Assembly (NCBI GenBank): GCA_003288255.1
Contig: CP026600.1
Location: forward strand, 496,001 to 560,000
Reading direction: 5' to 3'
From: Clostridiaceae bacterium 14S0207
Lineage (GTDB): Bacteria; Bacillota; Clostridia; Clostridiales; Clostridiaceae
DNA: 64,000 bases
Shown here: positions 48,621 through 57,744 of the stretch, piece after piece
Layout: the number at the start of each line of letters is the position of its first letter
Numbering within the stretch: the stretch's first letter is position 1
Made by a program: the position numbers and the translations under genes
The notes under the pieces: generated by a model
Database searches by the model: none
The model's input: only the letters and a program-made list of their open reading frames with translations
Told to the model about the DNA's origin: nothing

Positions 48621-48732
48621 AGAAAATAATATATTAAACATAGTATTTTATAGTTGTATTTTAATAAGTACCCTTTTAGTTACATGTTTTATATCAACAG
48701 GTGGTTACACATATGTTTATGGACAATTTTAA
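48595..48732 (+). CDS. dltX: DltX-like membrane microprotein
   Basis: 45 residues: a basic N-terminus, one membrane helix (about 14-33) and a C-terminal TGGYTYVYGQF. That ending matches the conserved aromatic tail of DltX, the small Dlt partner (family known from Gram-positive dlt operons). Start is TTG 48595 and the gene overlaps dltD by 26 bases, out of frame; the ribosome-binding site is weak. In most dlt operons dltX comes before dltA, but here it would be last. A terminator follows at 48761. Confidence 0.7.
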   Translation: MQIILKKIRENNILNIVFYSCILISTLLVTCFISTGGYTYVYGQF

Positions 48733-48760
48733 TTAAATTTAAAAAAATTTCTTATAAAAT

Positions 48761-48791
48761 CTATCTCTTATATTAGGGGATAGTTTTTTTT
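48761..48791 (+). terminator. Terminator of the dlt operon
   Basis: CTATCTCT pairs (with G-U) with GGGGATAG over a short loop, followed by eight T. Confidence 0.85.
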
Positions 48792-48847
48792 GTGATATAA
48801 TATTTTGGAATTAAAAGAAGGTTATTTAAAAACGTAGGAGGAAAAAT

Positions 48848-49657
48848 ATGTATAAGTTAATTGCTTTAGATTTAGATGGAACTTTACTTAGAAATGATAA
48901 AACTGTTTCTGAGAATAATATAGAAATGATAAAAAAAGCTAGAGAAAAAGGTGTTAAAGTAGTTTTGTGTACGGGGAGACCTATAGATGGAGTTAAATGG
49001 TTAATAGATTTATTAGATTTAAAAAATGAAGATGACTATACAGTATGTTATAACGGAGCTATAGTTAAAAATAATACATCAGGAGATATTATTTTTGACC
49101 ATCCTTTAAGAATGAATGATTTTAAAGAATTATATAAATTAAGTAAAGAGTTAAAGGTAAATATTCACGCATTAACTAATGAAGCAGTTGTTACACCTAA
49201 AAATAGTAAATATACCAAGTTAGAAGCTGAATTAAATGGAATTACTATAAAGGAAATACCTATAGATAAATTAGCTGAGAATACAGATATTATTAAAGTA
49301 ATGTATGTAGATGAGCCAGAGTACTTAAAAGAAATTATAAAAAAAGTAAAAGATAAAGGACTAGGAGAAAAATACACATTAGTTCAAAGTGCACCATTTT
49401 TCTTTGAATTTCTTAAGTATGGAATAAATAAATGGACAGCAGTTAAGGTATTAGGAGAAGAATTAGGAATCAAAGAAGAAGAGATTATATGTGTAGGAGA
49501 TGCCGGCAATGATTATCATATGATCAAAAATGCTGGATTAGGTGTAGCGATGGAAAATGGATTTAAAGAATTAAAAGAAATAGCAGACTATATTACAGCA
49601 ACTAATGAAGAAGATGGAGTGGGTAAGGTTATTGAAAAATTTGTATTAAATAAATAA
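48848..49657 (+). CDS. HAD-family phosphatase, Cof/YidA type
   Basis: 269 residues. HAD motifs: I, ALDLDGTLLRND (nucleophile Asp near 8); II, LCTGRPIDG; III, the lysine in KWTAVKVLGEELGI; and IV, VGDAGNDYHMIKNAGLGVAM. The C2 cap lies between II and III. It dephosphorylates small sugar phosphates or cofactors such as FMN or PLP; the exact substrate is unknown. GTAGGAGG precedes the ATG. It is monocistronic with its own terminator. Confidence 0.92.
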   Translation: MYKLIALDLDGTLLRNDKTVSENNIEMIKKAREKGVKVVLCTGRPIDGVKWLIDLLDLKNEDDYTVCYNGAIVKNNTSGDIIFDHPLRMNDFKELYKLSKELKVNIHALTNEAVVTPKNSKYTKLEAELNGITIKEIPIDKLAENTDIIKVMYVDEPEYLKEIIKKVKDKGLGEKYTLVQSAPFFFEFLKYGINKWTAVKVLGEELGIKEEEIICVGDAGNDYHMIKNAGLGVAMENGFKELKEIADYITATNEEDGVGKVIEKFVLNK

Positions 49658-49675
49658 TAAGTTAATTAAGGAATA

Positions 49676-49717
49676 AAAAAGGTTACTTTTCAGCAAAATA
49701 AAAGTAATCTTTTTTAT
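49676..49717 (+). terminator. Intrinsic terminator after the HAD phosphatase
   Basis: AAAAAAGGTTACTTTT pairs with AAAAGTAATCTTTTTT (one G-U) across a ten-base loop. Confidence 0.88.
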
Positions 49718-49746
49718 TTCTATTAAATTTATCTGGATGTGAGTAT

Positions 49747-50841
49747 ATGAAAGAATATTTAACAGATTTTCAAATATGTTTTTTAGTATTTTGTTTTACT
49801 ATTGGATACGAAATAATAACTTTACCTAAAGATTTAGTTGAATATATGGGAACAAGCGCTTGGATAGGTGTAATAATTTTGACAACATTAATTGGTATAT
49901 CTGCTGTGATTTTAATTAAATTAAATACTGTTTTTATAGGGAAAAATTTCTACGAATATTCAATCATATTAACAGGGCAAAAATGGGCTAAATTAATAGG
50001 ATTAATATATTTTGGATTATTTATGATTATATACGCTAATTTTCCTAAATTATATGCCAATACATTAAAACTAATCGTATATCCCAAAACCCCTATATGG
50101 GTTTTTGAATTACTTTTATATTTACTTTGTTTTTATGGAATATGTAAAGGACTGAAGAATATAGCAAGAATATGTGAAGTTTATGGAGTAATTCAATTAA
50201 TATTAATAATCTTAATATTATTTATTACACTAATTGAAGGACAAAGTGTAAATGTTCTTCCACTTATAAATTTTTATAATCCAAAAGAATTTTGCAAAGG
50301 AATTGTATATAATTTAATTTCCTTTGTAGGAATAGAAGCATTATGTTTAACAACATTTAGTAAAAAGAATAAAAAAGTTCTTAAATATACTACGATGATT
50401 ATTACTATTATTGGAGTAATATATATACTTATAGTAGAAACCTGTTTGGCAGTGTTAGGAGCAGAAGAAGTTATAAAATATTCAAATGTAGTTTTAACTA
50501 CTTTAAGAACTATAAGCATTACTATGTTAGATATTATAGCTAGATTAGATGGAGTATTTATTCTTATATGGAATATAGGAGTTATAAGTAGTGCACTAGT
50601 AGTATCATATGGTGCTGTACATTTTCTGTATTTTATTTTAAATAAAAAAGTAGCAAAAAATAAATTAGGATTAATATTGACTTTAATATGTTTTATATAT
50701 TCATTTTTCCCAACTTTTTTAATGCATGAAAAGATTGTAGTTATGTATACTATATTTGCTTTTAGTATTTTTACTACTATGTTAATTCCGATTACATTAT
50801 TTATTTTAATGAAGGTGAAAAGATATGATAAAAAATCATAA
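49747..50841 (+). CDS. Spore germination receptor subunit B (GerAB/GerKB family permease)
   Basis: 364 residues with ten membrane helices of the APC amino-acid-permease fold typical of GerAB: LTDFQICFLVFCFTIGYEII at the start, and the segment around FVGIEALCLTTF. It belongs to the inner-spore-membrane germinant receptor that senses nutrients. GGATGTGAG precedes the ATG. It overlaps the C-subunit gene by 17 bases. Order in this operon is B, C, A. Confidence 0.9.
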   Translation: MKEYLTDFQICFLVFCFTIGYEIITLPKDLVEYMGTSAWIGVIILTTLIGISAVILIKLNTVFIGKNFYEYSIILTGQKWAKLIGLIYFGLFMIIYANFPKLYANTLKLIVYPKTPIWVFELLLYLLCFYGICKGLKNIARICEVYGVIQLILIILILFITLIEGQSVNVLPLINFYNPKEFCKGIVYNLISFVGIEALCLTTFSKKNKKVLKYTTMIITIIGVIYILIVETCLAVLGAEEVIKYSNVVLTTLRTISITMLDIIARLDGVFILIWNIGVISSALVVSYGAVHFLYFILNKKVAKNKLGLILTLICFIYSFFPTFLMHEKIVVMYTIFAFSIFTTMLIPITLFILMKVKRYDKKS

Positions 50842-51973
50842 GAATATAATAATAATCTTTTTATGTTTTAGTCTAATATTTACAGGATGCTGGGATTATA
50901 GAGATATAAATAGTAGAAATATAATACTTGCTCTAGGAATAGATAAAGATAAAGAGAATGTTATATTTTCAGGTGAAATAGTTAAGAGTAATTATGAAGC
51001 TTCTAAAGGAGAAGAAAGTGCAAATAAAGGGACTTCTATCTATACTTATGAAGCAAAAGGTGCAGATTTTGAAGAGGCTAGGTGGGATTATGATAGACAG
51101 ACACCTTTCCAGGAGTTTTTTGGAGGTATAAGAAGTTTAGTTTACTCAGAAGAATATGCAAGAAAGGTTGGAATTAAGACATATCTTAATAGGTTTAATC
51201 TATCCTATAATTATAGAAAGTCTACCTTAATGGCTGTTAGTGAAGAAAGATGTAATGATCTATTTAAGAAAAAATTAAAGAATGAAATCTCTGTAGGAGT
51301 AAGCATAGATGATACAATGTTATATCTTAAAGAAGACGGTAAAGCACTGTACATTACCGTTGGTAATGTCTTAACTAATTTATCTGAGAAAACAATAGGT
51401 TTTTTATTACCATATATAAAGGTTGTTGATGATTCAGTAAAATTTATGGGATATGGGATATTTGATCAAAATGGATATATGATAGGTAAAATTTTAGGAA
51501 GGAATAATATAGGTATACTTTACTTACTAGGAAAAAGTCCTAATATAAGAATAGTAATACCAAGACCTGGAAATCCTGAAAATCAAATATCTTATGAGGC
51601 ATTTCTAAAAAAACGAAAGATAAAAACTAGATATGAAAATGGGAGACCTGTTATAGATATAAATATAAATATGGTTAGTAGTATAAAATATCAATATTAT
51701 AGAGAAGAACTAGATAAATCAATGTTAAATAGAATTAGAGAACATATGGAGTTAGAAGCCCAATACCAAATAGAAGAAATTCTAAATAAGTCGCAGGTTG
51801 AATACAAGGTGGATTTTATAGGATTTGGAAAATATTTCAAAGCTCAAAATTATAAGATATATAAAAAAATAGATTGGAAAAAAGAATATCCAAAAGCAAA
51901 AATAAATGTAAAAGTAAAAATGAAAATTAATGATGCAAATTTAAAAGATCCTAATTCTAAAGTTAATAATTAG
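50825..51973 (+). CDS. Spore germination receptor subunit C (GerAC family lipoprotein)
   Basis: 382 residues. A type II signal peptide ends in LIFTGCWDYRDI; the lipidated Cys is residue 22, and CWDxRDI is the GerAC hallmark. The rest has three alpha/beta domains, including the central RSLVYSEEYA region. It anchors on the outer leaflet of the inner spore membrane and joins the receptor. It overlaps the upstream permease gene and ends 15 bases before the likely start of the A subunit. Confidence 0.92.
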   Translation: MIKNHKNIIIIFLCFSLIFTGCWDYRDINSRNIILALGIDKDKENVIFSGEIVKSNYEASKGEESANKGTSIYTYEAKGADFEEARWDYDRQTPFQEFFGGIRSLVYSEEYARKVGIKTYLNRFNLSYNYRKSTLMAVSEERCNDLFKKKLKNEISVGVSIDDTMLYLKEDGKALYITVGNVLTNLSEKTIGFLLPYIKVVDDSVKFMGYGIFDQNGYMIGKILGRNNIGILYLLGKSPNIRIVIPRPGNPENQISYEAFLKKRKIKTRYENGRPVIDININMVSSIKYQYYREELDKSMLNRIREHMELEAQYQIEEILNKSQVEYKVDFIGFGKYFKAQNYKIYKKIDWKKEYPKAKINVKVKMKINDANLKDPNSKVNN

Positions 51974-51988
51974 AAAGGGGAGAGAAAA

Positions 51989-53428
51989 ATTTATCCTAAA
52001 AAAGATAAAATAAAATATAAAAATATATTCACAGAATTAACTAAAAAAGATGTGGGAATAAATATAAGAGAGATACAAAAAGGTTGTCAAAAAATTTTTA
52101 TATTATATATTTCTCAATTAAGCAATCATAATGCATTATCAGAATATATTATAAGACCTATTATTCAATATAAAACAAATGAAATCAACATAAATAAAAT
52201 TTGTAAATCAATTATTTTAGTACATGATGTAAAAATACAGACTGATGAAAATAGGATATTAGATTATATACTTAAAGGTTTTTCAATAATAATAAATCTT
52301 ATTGAGGATAATTATATAGTATGTAATACAAAAAAAGTTGAAAAAAGAGCTATAGAATCTCCCCAACTTCAAGATGGGTTACGAGTTCCAAAAGATAGTT
52401 TTACAGAAAATATGGATACTAATTTGTCACTTATAAGATATAGGATAAAGGATGCAAATTTAAGAATTAAGCATTTTGAAATTGGCATTAGAACTAAAAC
52501 TAGTGTAAGTTTAGTTTATTTACAGGATGTAGCTAATGATAAAATTATAGAAATAGCAGAAAAAAAATTAAATAGTATAGAAGTAGATGGAGTATTAGAA
52601 GGAGGATATATACAAAAATTTTTTAAAGATAATAAGTATGATTTTTTTCCTCAAACTAGTTTGGCAGAAAGATCTGATAAAGCAAGTGCCTCCATTTTAA
52701 ATGGAGGAGCTTGTATACTAGTAGAAGGAAGTGGTCTTGCATTAATAATACCATCTACAGTAGGAGCATTTATTGATTCTGGAGATGATCATTATGAACC
52801 GTATTATGTATCTATATTTAATAAAATATTAAGAATAGAATGTATAATGCTTACACTAACAGCATCACCATTATATGTAGCTGTAGTTGCTTATAATTCT
52901 GACGTAATACCCTTTAAATATATATTAACTTTAGCATATTCCAGAAATTTTGTACCGGTAAATGCTTTTTTAGAAGCATTAATTATGGAATTTATAAGTA
53001 AAATCTTGATCGAGTCTAGTATAAGGTTTCCTAAAAAAATAGGACCTGCAATAGGTATAGTAGGAGCTATCGTTATAGGGCAAGCAGCGGTTTCTGCAGG
53101 ACTCGTAAGTCCATTAATGGTAATAATAGTTTCATTATCTACAATGGCATCTTTTGCAGTAGCTGACTATAGTTTAATGCATTCTATTAATATCTTAAAA
53201 TTTTTTATACTTGGAATTACGGGTATATTAGGGTTATATGGATTTATAATTGGATGTAGTTTTGCAATTCTAAGTTTACTTTCTCATAATAGTTTTTCAA
53301 TACCATATGGATCTCCTTTTGCACCTTTTAATTTTATTGATTTTAAGGAATTTTTACTTAGTGATATCAGAATTAATAAGTATAGAAAGTTGTATTTAAA
53401 ACCTAAGAATAAACGTAGGACTAAATAG
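51989..53428 (+). CDS. Spore germination receptor subunit A (GerAA family), probable ATT start
   Basis: About 479 residues: an N-terminal cytosolic domain (1-260) and five or so membrane helices after residue 260. Landmarks are DGLRVPKDSFTENMDTNLSLIRYRI, the EGGYIQKFFKDNKYDFFPQTSLAERSD region and LVEGSGLALIIPS. The only ATG/GTG/TTG in frame is GTG 52052, which lacks a ribosome-binding site and removes 21 residues. An AAAGGGGAG site at 51974-51982 is ideally spaced for the in-frame ATT at 51989, and no other start is possible between the upstream stop and 52052. I therefore start at ATT; GTG 52052 is the alternative. Confidence 0.82.
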   Translation: MYPKKDKIKYKNIFTELTKKDVGINIREIQKGCQKIFILYISQLSNHNALSEYIIRPIIQYKTNEININKICKSIILVHDVKIQTDENRILDYILKGFSIIINLIEDNYIVCNTKKVEKRAIESPQLQDGLRVPKDSFTENMDTNLSLIRYRIKDANLRIKHFEIGIRTKTSVSLVYLQDVANDKIIEIAEKKLNSIEVDGVLEGGYIQKFFKDNKYDFFPQTSLAERSDKASASILNGGACILVEGSGLALIIPSTVGAFIDSGDDHYEPYYVSIFNKILRIECIMLTLTASPLYVAVVAYNSDVIPFKYILTLAYSRNFVPVNAFLEALIMEFISKILIESSIRFPKKIGPAIGIVGAIVIGQAAVSAGLVSPLMVIIVSLSTMASFAVADYSLMHSINILKFFILGITGILGLYGFIIGCSFAILSLLSHNSFSIPYGSPFAPFNFIDFKEFLLSDIRINKYRKLYLKPKNKRRTK

Positions 53429-53439
53429 ATGATAATATA

Positions 53440-53475
53440 ATAGCACTAAATTTATATAAATTTAGTGCTATTATT
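53440..53475 (+). terminator. Hairpin terminator of the germination operon
   Basis: Near-perfect inverted repeat ATAGCACTAAATTTA/TAAATTTAGTGCTAT followed by TATTGTTG. The first IS element inserted immediately after it. Confidence 0.75.
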
Positions 53476-53478
53476 GTT
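53470..53478. repeat. Target-site duplication, left of IS copy 1
   Basis: ATTATTGTT, repeated exactly at 55030-55038. Confidence 0.9.
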
Positions 53479-55029
53479 GTTAGTGTAAAATTACTGTAGG
53501 ATATTTTTCAACAAAAAATAGAAAAAGAGACACCCTTTTGGTAATATGTTAAGTGACTAAACAAAACATAGAAAGGATGTCTCTTATGAATATTATACAG
53601 GATTTTATGGAAAATGGCATTAAAAATTTATTTGAATTATTAGGAAAAGAGCTAAAAAACAAAGGAGATTTTTCTAAATTTGTACTAGAGTTAAAGAAAC
53701 AATTAGACAGTTTAGGTATTGAAATATGTAAAACTGCGTTAGCAGTAGCCGATGAGGCTATACGAATAGAACCTAATCGTAAAAATCAGTGGGTAGTGGA
53801 AAGAAGAGATAAAAAAAACATTGTTAACTACGTTTGGTGAAATTAAATATGAAAGGACATATTACAAATCCAAGAAAGATAATGAGTATAAATACCTATC
53901 GGATGAATTTTTAGGTATAGATTGTCATGATAGAATGGACTTATCATTAAAAGCACAGCTTGTAAAAGAAGCAGTGGATGTTGCCTATGATAAAAGTGCT
54001 AAAAAGACAATTGAATCTATCGATTTATCATCTCAAACTGTTATGAATACAATAAGAGAACTTGGACAAATACCTAATATTACATATAAGGATCAATGCC
54101 AAGTAGAAGAAAGCAAAAAACAAAAATTAAATATTTATATGTAGAAGCTGATGAAGATCATGTAACTCTACAAAATGGTAAATCAGTTATGCCACGTCTT
54201 GTATATGTTCATGAGGGGTATGAGCATTCAAACAGCAAAAGAAAGAAATTAAAAAACATACATTATTTTTCCGGAATTTATAATAATATTGAAGAATTAT
54301 GGCTTGAGGTAGTTGATTATATTTATAATCAATATGATATTGATGACATAGAAAATATATTTGTATCTGGAGATGGCGCTGCATGGATAAAACAAGGAAT
54401 TAGTTGGATACCTAAGAGTGTATACCTTCTAGATAGATTTCACATTAATAAATATATTTTAAAGGCAACAACACATAATCATAAATATAGATTCCATATA
54501 TGGGAAAGTATAAATAATCGTAATTTAAAAGAATTGGATAAGATTTTTAAAGATCTCATAGATTCAACAGAAAACGAAAATAAAATTCGGCAAATAAAAG
54601 ATTCAAGAAAATATATCAAGAGTAACTGGGAAGGTACTGTGAATTATTACAAAAAAAGCGGAGCTATTAATTGTAGTGCTGAAGGACATATAATCCATAT
54701 CCTATCGGATAGATTGAGTAGTAGACCATTGGGATGGAGCGTACAAGGAGTTCATCAGATGTCACGTCTTAGAGCCTATACGGCTAATGGCGGAGCCATT
54801 TATGAATTATTCGAAAAAACATTAAAGAAAAACTATTTTTACTTATCTAAGAAAGTAGTAAATTCAACAATGAAAAATAAATGCATAGAAAAATTTAATA
54901 ATATAGAATCTTTAAATACTGGTAAAAAAACAGGACTAAATTATTTGCTTAAAATACTTAGAGGAGCTTAATTTAACATATTCTAGGGAAAGTCTGTATT
55001 TTTTTAACCGACAGTAACTTGACGCTAAC
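53479..55029 (+). mobile_element. ISLre2-like insertion sequence, copy 1
   Basis: 1551 bp bounded by 22-bp imperfect inverted repeats (GTTAGTGTAAAATTACTGTAGG and, at the right end, the complement of GTTAGCGTCAAGTTACTGTCGG). It is flanked by a perfect 9-bp target duplication ATTATTGTT (53470-53478 and 55030-55038), showing a simple insertion. Its single transposase gene is broken. It is about 99 percent identical to copy 2 at 57745. Confidence 0.92.
53586..54971 (+). pseudogene. ISLre2-like (UPF0236) transposase, frameshifted
   Basis: Intact form would be about 460 residues starting MNIIQDFMENG at ATG 53586, after GAAAGGATG. Two compensating slippage errors break it: an eighth A in the poly-A run at 53812-53819 (seven in copy 2), and a missing A in the run near 54116-54121 (six against seven in copy 2). 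The frame is lost between them and then restored. The UPF0236 family pattern is clear: an N-terminal helical region, YVEADEDHVTLQNG, and a central FVSGDGAAWIKQG strand with its catalytic Asp. Reading continues to the usual C-terminus (YLLKILRGA). Confidence 0.9.
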
Positions 55030-55038
55030 ATTATTGTT
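55030..55038. repeat. Target-site duplication, right of IS copy 1
   Basis: ATTATTGTT, exact copy of 53470-53478. Confidence 0.9.
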
Positions 55039-55157
55039 TAAAAAATTGTATACATATGCTCTTCATGTTATGATTAATAAAGGCTTTATAATTTAAACTA
55101 TAGGTTAATAATAGTTATAAAAATTATCAGATTCAGTATAAAGGAGTTAGTAGAATA

Positions 55158-55769
55158 ATGAAAAGTATTTTTTTAGATACAGAAACTACAGGATTGAGAC
55201 CAGGTCAAATTGCACAACTTACTTATTTAGTTGAAGAACATAAAGAATTAGTTGGAATGAAAAATTATTTTTTTTCTGTTGAAAATATGGAATCAGAGGC
55301 AGAGAAAGTTCATGGATTTAGTAAAGAAAAATTAGAGATGTTATCAGAAGGATTTACATTTCAAGATTTAGTAGAAGAAATCCAAGAAGACTTTGAGGAT
55401 GGTATTATAATTGCTCATAATGTTGGGTTCGATAAGAAATTTATAGATACAGAATTCCAAAGATGTTTTCTTTTACCTGGGTATTCTAAAGAATTTTGTA
55501 CTATGAATTATTTTAAAAATATAACTAAAATACCAAGTAAAAATGGAGTAGGTTTTAAAAATCCTAGGTTAGAAGAAGTTGTTAATTTCTATAAAATCGA
55601 TAAGAAATTAATTTTAGATAAAACGAAAATGCTATATGGATGTGATGATATAGATTTTCATGATGCTAGATATGACGTAATGGCAATGTATATGTGTTGT
55701 TTAAAATCTAAAAATAGGGAAGTAGTTACTTCACCATTTTGGGATGAACCTTTAGAAATATTTAAATAG
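55158..55769 (+). CDS. DEDDh 3'-5' exonuclease (DnaQ-like)
   Basis: 203 residues. Exo I FLDTETTGLRPG (Asp 7, Glu 9), Exo II IIAHNVGFDKKF, and Exo III HDARYDVMAM (His and Asp) make a full DEDDh active site. It resembles the DnaQ epsilon proofreading fold as a stand-alone enzyme, probably for DNA repair or RNA trimming. The next gene (topoisomerase III) starts ten bases later, so they form an operon. AAAGGAG precedes the ATG. Confidence 0.9.
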   Translation: MKSIFLDTETTGLRPGQIAQLTYLVEEHKELVGMKNYFFSVENMESEAEKVHGFSKEKLEMLSEGFTFQDLVEEIQEDFEDGIIIAHNVGFDKKFIDTEFQRCFLLPGYSKEFCTMNYFKNITKIPSKNGVGFKNPRLEEVVNFYKIDKKLILDKTKMLYGCDDIDFHDARYDVMAMYMCCLKSKNREVVTSPFWDEPLEIFK

Positions 55770-55779
55770 GAGTTAGTCG

Positions 55780-57669
55780 GTGATTTTAATGAAAACTTTA
55801 ATTTTAGCAGAAAAACCTTCCGTAGGAAGAAATATAGCGGAAGCGTTAAATTGTAAGAAAAAAGGTGATGGGTATTTAGAGGGAGAAAATTATATTATAA
55901 CTTGGGCCTTTGGTCACCTTTTAACATTATATGATTGTAAAGATTATGATGAAAAATTAGCATTATGGAGTTTTGATAATTTTCCGTATATACCAGAGGA
56001 ATTTAAATACAAAATAAAAAATGATTCAAAAATAAGAAATAAAGTAGATGCAGGTGCACAAAAACAATTAGGAGTTATAAAGAAATTAGTAGAAAGAGAA
56101 GATGTGGAAAGGGTTATTTCAGCCACAGACTTTGATAGAGAAGGAGAAACTATAGCACTTTTAATATTTAACTATATAAAAGTAAAAAAACCTATATATA
56201 GAATATTAATTAATGAGTGGACTCCCGATGAAATAAAAAGAGGGTTAGAAAATTTAAAGAAAAATGAAGAAATGAAATTATTACAAGATGCGGGTATGAG
56301 CAGACAAATAACAGATTGGGTTATAGGTATTAATTTTACGTCTATGGCTACATTAAAATATTGTAGAGGAAAAGGTAATTTACTTAACATAGGTAGAGTA
56401 TTACTTCCTACTTTAAAAATGATATATGATAGAGATATGAAAATCAAGAATTTTAAAGTAGAACAATTTTTTGAGTTATATGCAGATTTTGGAGCTAAAA
56501 ATGGAGAATATAAAGGAAAATTTTTTCATAATAAACTAGATAAATTTCCTAAAAAAGAAAGTGTTGAGAGATTAAAAAAAGAGCTTAAAGATAGAGAAGG
56601 ACAGATTACAGAAAAAAAGATAGAATTAAAAAAAGAATATCCTGCAGCGCTTTTTAATTTAACAAATCTTCAAGGATATATTACAAGTAAATATAAGGGG
56701 TGGACTGCTGATAAAGTTTTAAAGGTTGCTCAAAGTTTATATGAAAAAAAGTTTATAACTTATCCAAGAACATCCAGTACGGCTTTAGAAGAAAGCTTAA
56801 AGGATAAGGCAGAGAAGGTTTTGAATTCTGTTAAACGAGGATTAGCTTTTGAGGATGAAATAAAATTTTCTGTTACTAAAAAAGTATTTAATAATGCAAA
56901 AGTAGAAAGTCATAGTGCTATAATACCTACATATATTACTCCAAAATCTTTAAGTGAAGATGAAGTTAAAGTTTATAAGGCTATAAAAAATAGATTTATT
57001 TCTCAGTTTATGGAACCAGCCCAATTTGAACATACAGAGATAATTACTACAATTCAAGGTGACAAATTTGATAGATTATTTTCAACAAAAGGTAAAATTC
57101 TAAAAAAACAAGGGTGGTTAAAGCTTGATGGTGTTGATAAAAAGGATGAGTTATTGCCTAACGTTGAAAAGAGAGAGAAAGTTGATGTTTTAGAACTTAA
57201 GATAAAAAGTAAAAAAACTAAACCACCAGCACATCATACAGAGAAAACATTACTTAAAGCTATGGAGACCTGTGGAAAAAATAATGACAGTAATGATGAT
57301 GATAAGGAAGAAACTTCATTAGAAGTTTTAAGTGGATATTCTATTGGTACAGCCGCAACTAGGGCTGAAATAATAAATAAATTAAAATATGCTGGATATG
57401 TGGAACCTAAAGGAAAATCACTTTTAATTACAGAAAGGGGAATTAGATTAATACATTCTTTCCCAGTAAAAGAACTTTTAGATACAGATTATACCGGAAG
57501 AATGGAAAAGGCACTGGCAGATATGGAAAGGGGTTCTATGGGTAAAGATGTATTTTTAAAATATATATTTAAATTTACACGTAGTGGAGTAGAACGAATA
57601 AAAAGAGGACCTAGGGTAATTATTTGTGATAGTAGAGAAAACCAGAAAGAAGAAACTAAAATAAATTAA
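55780..57669 (+). CDS. topB: DNA topoisomerase III
   Basis: 629 residues, type IA topoisomerase. The Toprim domain starts LILAEKPSVGRNIAEAL and has the acidic triad in SATDFDREGE; the active-site tyrosine is in KFITYPRTSS (Tyr 328). HHTEKTLLKAME and GTAATRAEIINKL complete domain I/III. It decatenates and relaxes single-stranded regions of DNA. GTG 55780 is seven bases from AGGAG; the ATG at 55789 is too far. There is no C-terminal zinc-finger cluster. It is translationally close to the exonuclease gene, and the pair lies between two IS copies. Confidence 0.94.
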   Translation: MILMKTLILAEKPSVGRNIAEALNCKKKGDGYLEGENYIITWAFGHLLTLYDCKDYDEKLALWSFDNFPYIPEEFKYKIKNDSKIRNKVDAGAQKQLGVIKKLVEREDVERVISATDFDREGETIALLIFNYIKVKKPIYRILINEWTPDEIKRGLENLKKNEEMKLLQDAGMSRQITDWVIGINFTSMATLKYCRGKGNLLNIGRVLLPTLKMIYDRDMKIKNFKVEQFFELYADFGAKNGEYKGKFFHNKLDKFPKKESVERLKKELKDREGQITEKKIELKKEYPAALFNLTNLQGYITSKYKGWTADKVLKVAQSLYEKKFITYPRTSSTALEESLKDKAEKVLNSVKRGLAFEDEIKFSVTKKVFNNAKVESHSAIIPTYITPKSLSEDEVKVYKAIKNRFISQFMEPAQFEHTEIITTIQGDKFDRLFSTKGKILKKQGWLKLDGVDKKDELLPNVEKREKVDVLELKIKSKKTKPPAHHTEKTLLKAMETCGKNNDSNDDDKEETSLEVLSGYSIGTAATRAEIINKLKYAGYVEPKGKSLLITERGIRLIHSFPVKELLDTDYTGRMEKALADMERGSMGKDVFLKYIFKFTRSGVERIKRGPRVIICDSRENQKEETKIN

Positions 57670-57680
57670 TATTTATAAAA

Positions 57681-57727
57681 CAATACTTTTATGCTTTTTA
57701 GTATAAGTTTAAAGGTATTGTTTTTTT
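57681..57727 (+). terminator. Terminator of topB
   Basis: CAATACTTTTA pairs with TAAAGGTATTG and is followed by seven T. IS copy 2 lies 17 bases further on. Confidence 0.85.
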
Positions 57728-57744
57728 ATTTAGAGAAGGAGTAC

